A stretch of DNA of 64,000 nt from Solirubrobacter deserti. GTDB taxonomy: Bacteria > Actinomycetota > Thermoleophilia > Solirubrobacterales > Solirubrobacteraceae. The notes beneath the pieces are model-generated. The model saw only the letters and a program-made list of their open reading frames with translations, did not search any database and was not told where the DNA came from. Below, piece after piece: positions 1-8,158 of the stretch. Within the stretch, counting starts at the first letter, position 1; every line of letters starts with the position of its first letter. The stretch spans positions 620,001-684,000 of the forward strand of contig NZ_QPKJ02000005.1 in assembly GCF_003344625.1 (NCBI RefSeq). Direction: 5' to 3'. The position numbers and the translations under genes are program-made.

Positions 1-1166
1 TCATCGAGCCGACCTCCGGCAACACCGGCGCGGGCCTCGCGGTCGCCGCTCGTCTGAAGGGCTACCGCGTGATCGCGGTCATGCCGGACAAGATGTCGCG
101 CGAGAAGATCGACCTGCTGCGCGCCTATGGCGCCGAGGTCGTCGTCTGCCCGACCGACGTGGACCCGTCCTCGCCGCAGTCCTACTACCGCGTGGCCGAG
201 CGCCTGACGCGTGAGATCCCCGGCGGGTTCCAGCCCAACCAGTACGCGAACGCGGCCAACCCGGAGGCGCACTACCTGAGCACCGGGCCGGAGCTGTGGC
301 GCCAGACGGGCGGGAAGATCACGCACTTCGTGGCCGGCGTCGGCACGGGCGGCACGATCACCGGCACCGCGCGCTACCTGAAGGAGCAGAACCCGAAGAT
401 CGAGGTCATCGGCGCTGATCCTGTCGGCTCGATCTACTCCAACGAGGAGGTACACCCGTACCTGGTCGAGGGCGTGGGCGAGGACTTCTGGCCGTCCACG
501 TACGACCCGTCGCTGGTCGACCGCTACGTGACGGTGTCCGACCGCGACTCGTTCCTGACGACGCGCCGGCTGGCCGAGACCGAGGGCCTGCTGGTCGGCG
601 GCTCGTGCGGGCTCGCGATGCACGCGGCGCTCGAGGTGGCCGCGTCGATCGACGATCCCAACGCGATGGTCGCCGTGATCCTGCCCGACGGCGGGCGCGG
701 CTACCTGTCGAAGATCTTCAACGACGAGTGGATGACCCAGCACGGCTTCCTCGAGCGCGGCGCGGACCGGACGGTCGGCGACGTGCTGAAGATGAAGACG
801 CGCGCGGGGGAGATCCCGCCGTTCGTGGTCGTGCAGACGCACCAGACCGTCCGCGACGCGATCACGCTGCTGCACGAGCACCGCGTCTCCCAGCTGCCGG
901 TGGTGTCGGCGGACGATCCGTACACGACCGTCGGCAGCGTCGGCGAGCGCGGGCTGCTGAAGGCGGCGATGGGTGACCCTGCGGTGATGTCGGCGGAGAT
1001 CTCGGGCGTGATGGAGGCGCCGTTCGCGGGCGTGTCCACGAGCGATCCCGTGCGTGAGGCCGTCGAGCTGCTGACGGGCGACACGCAGGCGCTGATCGTC
1101 TCCGAGCACGGGCGCCCGGTCGGGATCGTCACGCGCACCGACCTGCTCGAGTCGCTGGTCGCATGA
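1..1166 (+). CDS. cbs: Cystathionine beta-synthase, 5' end outside window
   Basis: PLP enzyme that condenses serine (or O-acetylserine) with homocysteine to cystathionine, the first step of reverse transsulfuration. The reading frame is already open at base 3 (IEPTSGNTG, the substrate-binding loop), so the N-terminus with the PLP lysine lies upstream of the window. GVGTGGTITG is the phosphate-cupping glycine loop. After about residue 250 of the visible part a pair of CBS domains follows (DAITLLHEHRVSQLPVV and GIVTRTDLLESL), the usual C-terminal regulatory module, which separates it from plain cysteine synthase. The TGA stop overlaps the ATG of the next gene (ATGA), so the two are translationally coupled and probably form one pathway. 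Confidence 0.9.
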   Translation, partial: IEPTSGNTGAGLAVAARLKGYRVIAVMPDKMSREKIDLLRAYGAEVVVCPTDVDPSSPQSYYRVAERLTREIPGGFQPNQYANAANPEAHYLSTGPELWRQTGGKITHFVAGVGTGGTITGTARYLKEQNPKIEVIGADPVGSIYSNEEVHPYLVEGVGEDFWPSTYDPSLVDRYVTVSDRDSFLTTRRLAETEGLLVGGSCGLAMHAALEVAASIDDPNAMVAVILPDGGRGYLSKIFNDEWMTQHGFLERGADRTVGDVLKMKTRAGEIPPFVVVQTHQTVRDAITLLHEHRVSQLPVVSADDPYTTVGSVGERGLLKAAMGDPAVMSAEISGVMEAPFAGVSTSDPVREAVELLTGDTQALIVSEHGRPVGIVTRTDLLESLVA

Positions 1167-2230
1167 GGTTCGCGACGAAGGCGGTCCACGCCGGGCTCGA
1201 GCCCGAGCCCACCTACGGCGGCGTCGTGCCGCCGATCCACCAGGCGTCGACGTACGTGCAGCGCGCGGTCGGCGACTTCGTCGAGGACTTCGACTACTCG
1301 CGTTCCGCGAATCCCACGCGCGCGGCGCTGGAGCGGGCGATCGGGGAGCTCGAGGGCGGGTTCGGCTCCTGCTTCTCGTCCGGCATGGCGGCCGAGCACG
1401 CGCTCATCACCGCGGTGTGCGACGCGGGCGATCACGTCGTGATCCCGGACGATCTGTATGGCGGGACGTACCGGCTCGTCGACAAGGTGCTCAAGCGCTG
1501 GGGCCTGGAGTACACGATGGTCGACCAGACCAACCTCGACCTGGTCCACGCCTCGATGCGGCCCGAGACCAAGCTCGTGTGGATCGAGACGCCGACGAAC
1601 CCGACGCTGAAGGTGATCGACGTCGCGGGCATCATCGAGCGCGCCGGCGGCGCGTTCGTGGCGGTCGACAACACGTTCGCGACGCCCGTCTACCAGCGGC
1701 CGCTGGAGCTGGGGGCGGACGCGGTCGTGCACTCGGCGACCAAGTACCTCGGCGGGCACTCGGACTCGGTGTCGGGCGCGGTCGTCGTGAGCGACGAAGA
1801 GCGCCACGCGGCCGTGCGGTTCGTGCAGAACTCGGTCGGCGCGGTCCCCGGGCCGCTGGACTGCTTCCTCGTGCACCGCGGGCTGCGGACGCTGCACCTG
1901 CGGATGGCGGCGCACACCGAGAACGCGCGTGTGGTCTCGCAGTGGCTGGAGGGTGTCGACGGCGTGAGCGACGTCTGCTGGCCCGGGTTCAGCGGCATGG
2001 TCTCGTTCCGCCACCCGGACGCCGTGGCGCTGGTCGGGCGGACGAAGGTGTTTTCGCTGGCCGAGTCGCTCGGCGGCGTGGAGTCGCTGATCGAAGTCCC
2101 GCAGGCGATGACGCACGGGTCCGTGGAAGGGTCCGCGGCGGCCGTGCCGCCCGACCTCGTGCGGCTCTCGTGCGGCGTCGAGGCGCCCGAGGATCTCGTC
2201 GAGGATCTCGCTCAAGCCATCGGCGCCTAG
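1163..2230 (+). CDS. Cystathionine gamma-lyase/gamma-synthase family PLP enzyme
   Basis: Cys/Met-metabolism PLP enzyme of 355 residues. Landmarks are YSRSANPT near 45, the PLP-ring aspartate in VAVDNTF (D169) and the Schiff-base lysine in HSATKYLGGHSD (K194), followed by the SGAVVV stretch. Sequence alone does not cleanly separate gamma-lyase from gamma-synthase. Coupling by a 4-bp ATGA overlap to cystathionine beta-synthase argues for gamma-lyase: cystathionine to cysteine, 2-oxobutyrate and ammonia. The length is slightly below the usual 375-390, but the fold-defining motifs and the C-terminal substrate-binding part (RLSCGVE) are present. Confidence 0.88.
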   Translation: MRFATKAVHAGLEPEPTYGGVVPPIHQASTYVQRAVGDFVEDFDYSRSANPTRAALERAIGELEGGFGSCFSSGMAAEHALITAVCDAGDHVVIPDDLYGGTYRLVDKVLKRWGLEYTMVDQTNLDLVHASMRPETKLVWIETPTNPTLKVIDVAGIIERAGGAFVAVDNTFATPVYQRPLELGADAVVHSATKYLGGHSDSVSGAVVVSDEERHAAVRFVQNSVGAVPGPLDCFLVHRGLRTLHLRMAAHTENARVVSQWLEGVDGVSDVCWPGFSGMVSFRHPDAVALVGRTKVFSLAESLGGVESLIEVPQAMTHGSVEGSAAAVPPDLVRLSCGVEAPEDLVEDLAQAIGA

Positions 2231-2283
2231 CGCCGATGTGACCAGCGGTGGGTTTCTTAACGTCTTCCCGACGCGATCGTCGG

Positions 2284-2289
2284 CATCCT
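2284..2289 (+). promoter_or_regulatory. Candidate leaderless -10 (CATCCT)
   Basis: CATCCT (A at position 2, T at position 6) ends exactly 6 nt before the ATG at 2296 and no Shine-Dalgarno is seen. This fits a leaderless transcript and favours the ATG at 2296 over an in-frame GTG at 2248. Inferred from spacing only. Confidence 0.4.
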
Positions 2290-2295
2290 AGTCTG

Positions 2296-3042
2296 ATGCT
2301 CCGGATCGCCCTCGCGGCCACGGCCGCCGGCCTCGTCACGCTCGGTGGCGGGTACCTCGCGCTCGGCGCGGCCGGAGAAGAGCCCGCGGTGGCGCGCACG
2401 GCGGCGCCGGCGTCCTCGCCGATGATCGCTGCCGCGACGCCCGAGCCACAGGTCTCGCTCCCGCCGCTCCCCGAGGGGTCGCGGGCGAAGGCCGTCGCGC
2501 CGGTCGCGGGCGTCCAGAGCGCCACGCCGGCGGCGGGCACCGCGGACGCCGGGCTGACCGGCGCCGGTGACGCCAAGCCCACGACGGAAGCCTCCTCCGC
2601 CCCGCGCGGCAAGAGCCCGGGGACGGTCGCGGTCGACAAGGCGGTCGCGATCGGTGGCGGCGTCGCGCTGCCCCCGCTCGAGGCGCCCGAGGCGATCAAG
2701 AAGATGATCGAGGCCGGCAACGGCATCGCGCGCACGCCCTACAAGTGGGGCGGCGGGCACGGCAAATGGCAGGACACCGGCTACGACTGCTCGGGCTCGG
2801 TCTCGTTCGTGCTCGCGGCCGCCGGGCTGCTCGACGGGCCGCTCGCCTCCGGTCCCCTGATGTCCTGGGGCGAGCCGGGGCGCGGCAAGTGGGTCACGAT
2901 CTGGACCAACGCGGGCCACGTCTTCCTCGAGGTGGCGGGCATCCGCTTCGACACCTCCGCCCAGCGCGTCACGGGTTCGCGCTGGATCAACGAGATGCGC
3001 TCCACGGAAGGCTTCGTGGCGCGGCATCCGCCCGGGTTGTAA
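2296..3042 (+). CDS. Membrane-anchored NlpC/P60-like cell-wall hydrolase
   Basis: Probable peptidoglycan endopeptidase acting outside the membrane. The ATG at 2296 gives 248 residues and starts directly with a hydrophobic segment (MLRIALAATAAGLVTLGGGY), a signal anchor or signal peptide. A Pro/Ala-rich linker follows to about residue 135, then a cysteine-peptidase domain: PYKWGGGHG, YDCSGS with the nucleophile Cys165, and AGHVFLEVAG with His208. The extreme C-terminus (FVARHPPGL) is nearly the same as that of the secreted hydrolase at 31810-32568, so the two are paralogues. This one lacks the peptidoglycan-binding domain and the riboswitch of its paralogue. An in-frame GTG at 2248 is possible but would add a hydrophilic N-terminus. 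Confidence 0.8.
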   Translation: MLRIALAATAAGLVTLGGGYLALGAAGEEPAVARTAAPASSPMIAAATPEPQVSLPPLPEGSRAKAVAPVAGVQSATPAAGTADAGLTGAGDAKPTTEASSAPRGKSPGTVAVDKAVAIGGGVALPPLEAPEAIKKMIEAGNGIARTPYKWGGGHGKWQDTGYDCSGSVSFVLAAAGLLDGPLASGPLMSWGEPGRGKWVTIWTNAGHVFLEVAGIRFDTSAQRVTGSRWINEMRSTEGFVARHPPGL

Positions 3043-3080
3043 GCCACCGGGAGGGGCTGCCGCCCCGCTCGCTCCACGAC

Positions 3081-3112
3081 TGGGGTCCCGACCCCATGTA
3101 CCCCATATGGGG
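3081..3112. repeat. Two adjacent perfect palindromes between genes
   Basis: TGGGGTC-CC-GACCCCA (3081-3096) is followed after 4 bp by CCCCATATGGGG (3101-3112). Both are perfect inverted repeats and lie in the 119-bp gap between the hydrolase and the small gene at 3162. They could be an operator or fold as RNA hairpins; no T tract follows. Confidence 0.6.
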
Positions 3113-3161
3113 GAGGGTCGACTACTCCGGTTGCCAGCCGTTGTTCTCGTAGGAGACCCAG

Positions 3162-3410
3162 ATGCCCCGCTTCTTCCATGACACCGTTCCCGCTCTGCCC
3201 GCCGAGGTGCTGGCCGAGGTCGACGCTGCCTGGGAGCGGGCGCACGACCTGGTGGCCGACGAGCTCGAGCTGCACTTCGACGTGTCCGTCAGCGGGCGCG
3301 TGCGCGGCGAGCTGAGGGACGCCTGCGGCGGTGAGCTCGTCGCGCGCCTGTCCGCCGCGGAGGCGCTCGCGCTGGCCTGCGGGGACGCGGAGTTGGCGCT
3401 CGCCGCATAG
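3162..3410 (+). CDS. Small hypothetical protein
   Basis: An 82-residue acidic, Ala/Leu/Glu-rich protein of unknown function with no signal peptide or membrane segment. Support is the ATG preceded by AGGAGA about 6 nt upstream (a reasonable Shine-Dalgarno), typical GC-rich third positions, and an intact frame between two real genes. The sequence looks mostly helical (VLAEVDAAWERAHDLVADELEL). No family is recognised, and it sits directly downstream of two palindromes. Confidence 0.5.
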   Translation: MPRFFHDTVPALPAEVLAEVDAAWERAHDLVADELELHFDVSVSGRVRGELRDACGGELVARLSAAEALALACGDAELALAA

Positions 3411-3442
3411 CTGCGCGAGGCGGCGGGCAGGATGAAGCCCGT

Positions 3443-4426
3443 ATGCCATCGCTACCGAAGAAGCTGATCGACACCGCGACCGACCTCGTCGGCAAGGCGG
3501 CCGGTCTCGCGGGCCGGGTCCTGAGCAGCGACGACGACACGTCGTCGGCTGAACCCAAGCCTGCGGCCTCGCCGGCGCCCGATGCCGTCGGGGCGCCGAA
3601 GATGGGAGCGCCCGCCGCGCCGAAGTCGGGCACGGCACGGACGTCGAAGGCCAAGGCGAAGGCGAAGCCCAGGCCGTCGGGCCGGGGTGCGGTGGCGAAG
3701 GCGGGGCCGAACGTGGAGCCGCTCGGGACGGCGAACGCCGCGGCCGCCACAGCGACCGAGGGCGTCGTCGCGACCGGTCAGGCCAAGCCCAAGCCGCGCG
3801 CGAAGACCAAACCGGCGGCGGCGAAGCCGGTCATCAAGAAGCCGGCGGCGGTGGTGAAGAAGACGCCCGCGGTCGCCAAGAAGGTGGCGGCGACCAAGCC
3901 GGAGGCGCCCGCGAAGAAGCCGGCGGTGGCCAAGAAGGTCGCGGCCACCAAGCCCGCGGCGCCCGCGAAGAAGCCCGCGGCGGCTGCGCCCGCGCCGCCC
4001 GCGACGGCGAAGCCCGCGGCGCCCTCCAAGAAGCCGGCGGCCAAGCTCGCGCCGCCCGCCAAGCCGACGGCGAAGGACGTCGCCCGAGCGGGCGCGTACC
4101 CGGGCACCGAGAAGGGCGGCTCGGCGGCGGCCAAGCCCAAGGCGGCCGCTGCGAAGAAGAAGGCCGCGGCGTCCACCGCCACGACGCCGACGCTCCCGCC
4201 CGAGCTCGAGGCCAAGAAGCCGGCCGCGGCGAAGAAGAAGCCCGCGGCGGGCGCCGCGAAGAAGCCCGCGGTCAAGTCCGCCGTGGCCAAGCCGGCCTCC
4301 AAGCCGCCGAGCGGGCAGACCGCGCCCGCGACCGCCAAGCCGGAGGCGAAGGAGCCGCCGCAGACCGCGAACGGCGCCGCCGGGACGCCGCCGGACGGCG
4401 CGGTGCCGACGGGCCAGGACAAGTAA
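3443..4426 (+). CDS. Histone H1-like Lys/Ala/Pro-rich protein
   Basis: A 327-residue protein. A short non-repetitive N-terminus (about residues 1-35, MPSLPKKLIDTATDLVGKAAG) is followed by a long disordered tail built of KKPAA, VAKKVAATKP and AKKPAV-type repeats. Such tails resemble eukaryotic histone H1 and the C-terminal tails of actinobacterial HU/HupB and bind DNA or RNA non-specifically; a nucleoid-associated role is therefore likely but inferred. There is no HU or other folded DNA-binding domain, which is unusual. CAGGAT lies 9 nt before the ATG as a possible -10. The next gene also has a very large disordered region. Confidence 0.65.
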   Translation: MPSLPKKLIDTATDLVGKAAGLAGRVLSSDDDTSSAEPKPAASPAPDAVGAPKMGAPAAPKSGTARTSKAKAKAKPRPSGRGAVAKAGPNVEPLGTANAAAATATEGVVATGQAKPKPRAKTKPAAAKPVIKKPAAVVKKTPAVAKKVAATKPEAPAKKPAVAKKVAATKPAAPAKKPAAAAPAPPATAKPAAPSKKPAAKLAPPAKPTAKDVARAGAYPGTEKGGSAAAKPKAAAAKKKAAASTATTPTLPPELEAKKPAAAKKKPAAGAAKKPAVKSAVAKPASKPPSGQTAPATAKPEAKEPPQTANGAAGTPPDGAVPTGQDK

Positions 4427-4476
4427 GCAGCCTGTCCGCGCGCGAGGGCGGCCTCGCGCGCCTCGGCGTGCCCCAA

Positions 4477-4482
4477 TAGGGT
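4477..4482 (+). promoter_or_regulatory. Leaderless -10 element TAGGGT
   Basis: TAGGGT ends exactly 6 nt before the ATG at 4489 and there is no Shine-Dalgarno. Transcription would start at or next to the A of the start codon. Confidence 0.55.
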
Positions 4483-4488
4483 CTACGG

Positions 4489-7350
4489 ATGCGCCCGATT
4501 CCCGCGACCCGCCTCGGCGATGCTCATGGCCTCCTGCGCGCGATCGAGCAACGTGGGCGGCTGCGTACCGACGAGTTCGTCACCGAGTTCAACCTCGACG
4601 AGCTGTTCCCGCCCGGGCTCGAGAACGCGCTCGGGCGCCTGCGGCACTTCATCTCCTTCGGCCGGTTGGCGGGGCTCGTCAAGGAGGACCGCGGGGTCGT
4701 CGAGCTGACCGACATCGGCAAGCGCTACGTCCGCTCCGGCGATCCCGACGCGCCGTTCGACGTCAGCTCGCAGCAGGCCGAGTGGCTGCGCCGCCAGCTG
4801 CGCGAGCGCCATATGACCGACTCGATCTTCCACGGGTTGGCGATCGGCCTGAGCCTGCTGGCGAGCGTCCCGCCCGGCACGCGCATCTCGACCATGGACT
4901 TCGGCCGCTCGATGGCCTACCTCGGCCGCGCCGGCTGGGACAACGAGAACACGCTGCTGATCCAGGGCGAGCGCCACCTCACGTTGCTGCTCGACCTCGA
5001 GCTGATCGACGGCGGGCACCGCCTGACCGCGACGGGCGAGCAGCTCCGCGGCGAGCTCACCCTGCCGGTCCACATGTCCCTGGCCGACATCGCCGCGCAG
5101 CTGAATCCGGGCGGCGCCGAGGCCGTCCGCGCCGCGGCCGCGCACGAGTTCGCCGCTCCCGCCCCCGAGGTCGTCGAGCCCGAACCCGAGCCCGAGCCCG
5201 AGCCCGAGCCGGCGCCGGCCGAGCCGGCCCGCGACGAGAGCGGCGGCTACCACACCGTGATCTCCTCGGCCGCGGGCGGCGCCGACAACCCCGCCCGCCC
5301 GCCGATCGTCCCCCGCGCGAGCGAGGAGGTCCCGGTCTCCGAGCGCCCCCCGACCCCCAGCGGGGACCCGCTGCTCCCGTTCGCCGGCGCCCCGAGCGCG
5401 ATGCCCGGCGTGACCCCGGGCGACCCGCTGAGCACCCCGTCGGTGCCCGGCGGACCCGCCGCCGCCCCGCCCTCGCCCGAGGAGCGCGCGTCGTGGCCGC
5501 CGCCGGCCGCAGACGCGGCGCCCTACTCGCCGGCGCCGCCCTCGTCCGCGCCCGGAGAGGTCCCCGCGGTGACGCCGTCATCGGCCCCGCCCACGTCGGC
5601 TCCGGCCGGAGACGCCGCGCCGCAGTCCTCGGTGCCGCCCGCCGGATATCGGGAGGAGACCTCCACGGCGCCGCCTTCGTCCGCGCCGGCTCCGGGCGAG
5701 GTCCCCGCCGTGACACCGTCGTCGACGCCGCCCGCCGCGGGAGACGCCGCCACGCCGCAGTCGTTCGCGCCGCCAGCCGCGGGCGAGGCCGTTGCGCCGC
5801 AGTCGTCGGCGCCGCCTGCCGCGGAGGACGCCGTCGCGCCGCACTCGCCGGCGCCGCCACGCGCGGACGAAGTGGCCGTGTCGCCGGAGTCGTCGGGTCC
5901 GCCTGCCGCGGAGGACGCCGTCGCGCCGCACTCGCCGGCGCCGCCAAGCGCGGACGGGGTGTCTGCGTCGTCGGACTCGTCGGAGACGCCTGCGGCGGGG
6001 GACGCCGTCGCGCCGCACTCGTCGGCTCCCCCGGTCGGAGACGCGGATGCCGTGTCGCCGGAGTCGTCGGGTCCGCCTGCTGCGGAGGACGCCGCCGCGC
6101 CGCAGTCGTTCACGCCGCCGGTCGGGGCCGGGGATGCCGCGTCGCCGGAGTCGTCGGCGCCGCCAGTCGGAGATGGGATGGCCGCGTCGCCGCAGTCGTC
6201 GGCGCCGCCGGCCGGAGCCGGAGACGCCGCGGCGTCGCAGTCGGCGCCGCCCGCCGGGTATTCGTCCGACGCGCCCGCGTCGTCCGCGCCGGCCCCCGGC
6301 GAGGTCCCGGCCGTGACGCCGTCGTCCGCGCCCCCTGCCGGGTCCGCCGCGCCGACGCGTTCGTCTGCGGCGCCTACGGAGTCCCCGGCGGGCGCGCCCG
6401 GCGAGGTTCCCGCGGTGTCGTCCACCACGTCGGCCGAGGATGGGGGCGCCGCGTTGTCGTCGTCGTCCGCCGCGGCCGGCGACGCCTCCGTCGCGCCGCC
6501 GCAGTCGTCGGCGCCGCCCGCCGCCGCGCCGCCGTCATCTCCGCCGGCCACAGGGAATGGCGCCGCCGCGCCTTTGCCGGACCCGGCCGGAGATGCCGCC
6601 GCTGCGTGGGTGTCCTCGGCTGCGTCAGCGATCGACGTCTCGCCGCCTCCCGCCGGGCCGGCGTTCGTGGACGTCGCCACGGTCCGCGCCGCGGGGATCT
6701 CCGCCGGGTTGCGGCTGCCCGCGGGCGTGTACGCGAACATCGCCGCGGCGCTCGCCACGGGCAAGCACCTGCTGCTCACCGGGGCGCCCGGCTCCGGCAA
6801 GACGACGCTGGCGATGGCGGTCACGCGCGCCGCGGCACAGGAGGGCAAGGCGCGCGGAGCCACCGTCGTCACCGGCGATCCGCGCGACGTGATCCCGGAG
6901 GCGGCGACTCAGGGCCGGTGGGTGATCGTCGACGAGCTCGACCCGGACGCGTTCACGAGCGCGCTCGCGCCGCTGAGCTCGTTCCTCGGCGGGGTGCCGG
7001 TCACGTTCGCGTCCGGGGAGGCGACGGCGGCCGAGGACTGGCGGCTGATCGCCACGTGGAACGACCCGCAGCCGCCGCGCGCGGCGATCCTGCGGCGGTT
7101 CGCGGTCGTCGACGTGCACGCCCCCGGCGGCGAGGAGCTACACGCCGCGATCCGGCACGCCGCCGGCCACGACGCGACCGCCACGGCTGCGGCGGAGAAG
7201 CTCGTCCACTACGCGGGCCGGGTCGGCACCGGCGTGCTGCTGGAGGCCGCGCAACACGCCGCGGCACGCCAGTCCGCGACGCCGACCGACCCCGACACGC
7301 TGGCCGCGGAGCTGATCGCCGCCTACATCGCGCCGCTGATCGAGCCGTGA
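4489..7350 (+). CDS. AAA ATPase (McrB/MoxR-like) with very long disordered linker
   Basis: A 953-residue three-part protein. Residues 1-about 220 are folded, with winged-helix-like segments (VVELTDIGKRYV, HRLTATGEQLRGEL) reminiscent of N-terminal modules of restriction-type proteins. Residues about 225-715 are low complexity, made of degenerate SSAPP, EVPAVTPSSAPP and AAEDAVAPHSPAPP repeats, with no cysteines and few aromatics or large hydrophobics. The C-terminus is an AAA_5-type ATPase: Walker A GAPGSGKT 765-772, Walker B WVIVDELD around 811-818, sensor LIATWN 853-858, arginine RRFA near 870. Walker A to B is only about 50 residues. It overlaps the next gene by GTGA. A mechanical or remodelling role is inferred from the ATPase class; the substrate is unknown. 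No VWA or McrC partner is adjacent. Confidence 0.75.
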   Translation: MRPIPATRLGDAHGLLRAIEQRGRLRTDEFVTEFNLDELFPPGLENALGRLRHFISFGRLAGLVKEDRGVVELTDIGKRYVRSGDPDAPFDVSSQQAEWLRRQLRERHMTDSIFHGLAIGLSLLASVPPGTRISTMDFGRSMAYLGRAGWDNENTLLIQGERHLTLLLDLELIDGGHRLTATGEQLRGELTLPVHMSLADIAAQLNPGGAEAVRAAAAHEFAAPAPEVVEPEPEPEPEPEPAPAEPARDESGGYHTVISSAAGGADNPARPPIVPRASEEVPVSERPPTPSGDPLLPFAGAPSAMPGVTPGDPLSTPSVPGGPAAAPPSPEERASWPPPAADAAPYSPAPPSSAPGEVPAVTPSSAPPTSAPAGDAAPQSSVPPAGYREETSTAPPSSAPAPGEVPAVTPSSTPPAAGDAATPQSFAPPAAGEAVAPQSSAPPAAEDAVAPHSPAPPRADEVAVSPESSGPPAAEDAVAPHSPAPPSADGVSASSDSSETPAAGDAVAPHSSAPPVGDADAVSPESSGPPAAEDAAAPQSFTPPVGAGDAASPESSAPPVGDGMAASPQSSAPPAGAGDAAASQSAPPAGYSSDAPASSAPAPGEVPAVTPSSAPPAGSAAPTRSSAAPTESPAGAPGEVPAVSSTTSAEDGGAALSSSSAAAGDASVAPPQSSAPPAAAPPSSPPATGNGAAAPLPDPAGDAAAAWVSSAASAIDVSPPPAGPAFVDVATVRAAGISAGLRLPAGVYANIAAALATGKHLLLTGAPGSGKTTLAMAVTRAAAQEGKARGATVVTGDPRDVIPEAATQGRWVIVDELDPDAFTSALAPLSSFLGGVPVTFASGEATAAEDWRLIATWNDPQPPRAAILRRFAVVDVHAPGGEELHAAIRHAAGHDATATAAAEKLVHYAGRVGTGVLLEAAQHAAARQSATPTDPDTLAAELIAAYIAPLIEP

Positions 7351-7703
7351 ACCTGCGACGGACCCCGGAGGAGCGGGCGGCGCTCGAGCGGGCCAAGCGG
7401 ACGCTCGACACGCTCGACTTCTATCCCGAGCCGGTGGACATCGCCCGCGTGCGCATCCTGCACGTCCCGCGGCTGTTCAAGCTCCCCTGGTTCCGTCGCT
7501 TCCACGGCTACAACATGGGCCCGCTGATCCTGATCAAGCGCCCGCTCTACCAGTGCGCACCGAGCCTGATCGCGCACGAGCTCTGCCACGTGTGGCAGGA
7601 CCAGGATCACCGGCTGCGAATGTGGTGGAGCTACATCGCGCAGGGCTACAGCAACAACCCGCACGAGATCGAGGCGCGCAAGGCCGGAGCCGCAGCAGCC
7701 TGA
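7347..7703 (+). CDS. Small zinc metallopeptidase-like protein (HELCH)
   Basis: The GTG at 7347 overlaps the stop of the ATPase gene (GTGA) and gives 118 residues. HELCH at 77-81 is a zincin HExxH motif, and the later NNPHEIEA supplies a plausible third zinc ligand, the arrangement seen in small HExxHxxQ...NPxExEA proteins. No signal peptide is present, so it is probably cytoplasmic or membrane-associated through IAQGYS-type hydrophobic patches. Its stop overlaps the next ATG (TGATG). Translational coupling on both sides suggests it works with the AAA protein, for example an ATPase-assisted protease. That partnership is inference. Confidence 0.7.
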   Translation: MNLRRTPEERAALERAKRTLDTLDFYPEPVDIARVRILHVPRLFKLPWFRRFHGYNMGPLILIKRPLYQCAPSLIAHELCHVWQDQDHRLRMWWSYIAQGYSNNPHEIEARKAGAAAA

Positions 7704-8158
7704 TGGACGAACCCACGCTCACCGCGATCGCCACCGCGCGCGCCTTCCAGCAGGCCTCGCAGGCCCAGCGCGTCGTCGTCATCCTCGACCGCCCGGACCA
7801 GGAGCCCGCGATGATCGAGGTCGACGAGTTCCTCGACGCCGAGGTCACCGAGGGCGAGCACGTCGCGACCGTCCCGCACAACGCCGCGCTGAACGCGCCC
7901 GCGAAGCCGCTCCCCGACATCCGCCCGACCCCGCACACCGCGATCGACATCGACCTCGACACCGGCGAGCTCTCGGCGCCGCTCGGCACGGTCGAGCACC
8001 TGCGGGACTCGGTGCTCGCGCTCGCCGCCGCGTTCGGCGGCCTGACCGTCGCCAGTGCCGAGTTCGCCACCAACGACCCCGAGACGCCGATCACGTTCGC
8101 CGCACGCGTCGGCGAACCCGTCGTGCTCGGTGCCGGGGACGCCCAGTTCGAGCTGTGA
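7703..8158 (+). CDS. Hypothetical protein coupled to the metallopeptidase
   Basis: A 151-residue protein starting MDEPTLTAIATARAF; the ATG overlaps the preceding TGA by one base. It has a mixed alpha/beta pattern with an acidic mid-part (DIDLDTGELSAPLGTVEHL) and no cysteines, signal peptide or membrane segment. No family is recognised. Its frame is shared with a longer open stretch upstream, but the region before 7703 encodes the metallopeptidase in another frame, so the shorter start is preferred. Its stop overlaps the GNAT start (GTGA), giving a four-gene chain with no spacing at all. Confidence 0.6.
   Translation: MDEPTLTAIATARAFQQASQAQRVVVILDRPDQEPAMIEVDEFLDAEVTEGEHVATVPHNAALNAPAKPLPDIRPTPHTAIDIDLDTGELSAPLGTVEHLRDSVLALAAAFGGLTVASAEFATNDPETPITFAARVGEPVVLGAGDAQFEL

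Noticed and set aside
2248..2295. GTG 2248 as start of the hydrolase
   Set aside because: It would place a charged stretch (TSSRRDRRHPS) before the signal anchor, and a -10-like hexamer sits 6 nt before ATG 2296.
2075..3900. Many long open frames on the strand opposite real genes, e.g. inside the histidine kinase, FAD oxidoreductase and Lon genes
   Set aside because: High GC removes stop codons in the antisense frames. These frames are rich in Arg/Ala/Gly, lack domains and start signals, and lie entirely over genes with clear families.
3840..4300. Tandem repeats in the H1-like gene as a CRISPR or minisatellite
   Set aside because: The repeats are codon-phased degenerate KKPAA units within an intact gene; no constant repeat with unique spacers.
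4782..7346. Second plus-strand open frame across the ATPase gene, continuous with the metallopeptidase frame
   Set aside because: Its protein is Arg-rich noise up to 7346; only the last 118 residues (from GTG 7347) look like a protein, with HELCH.
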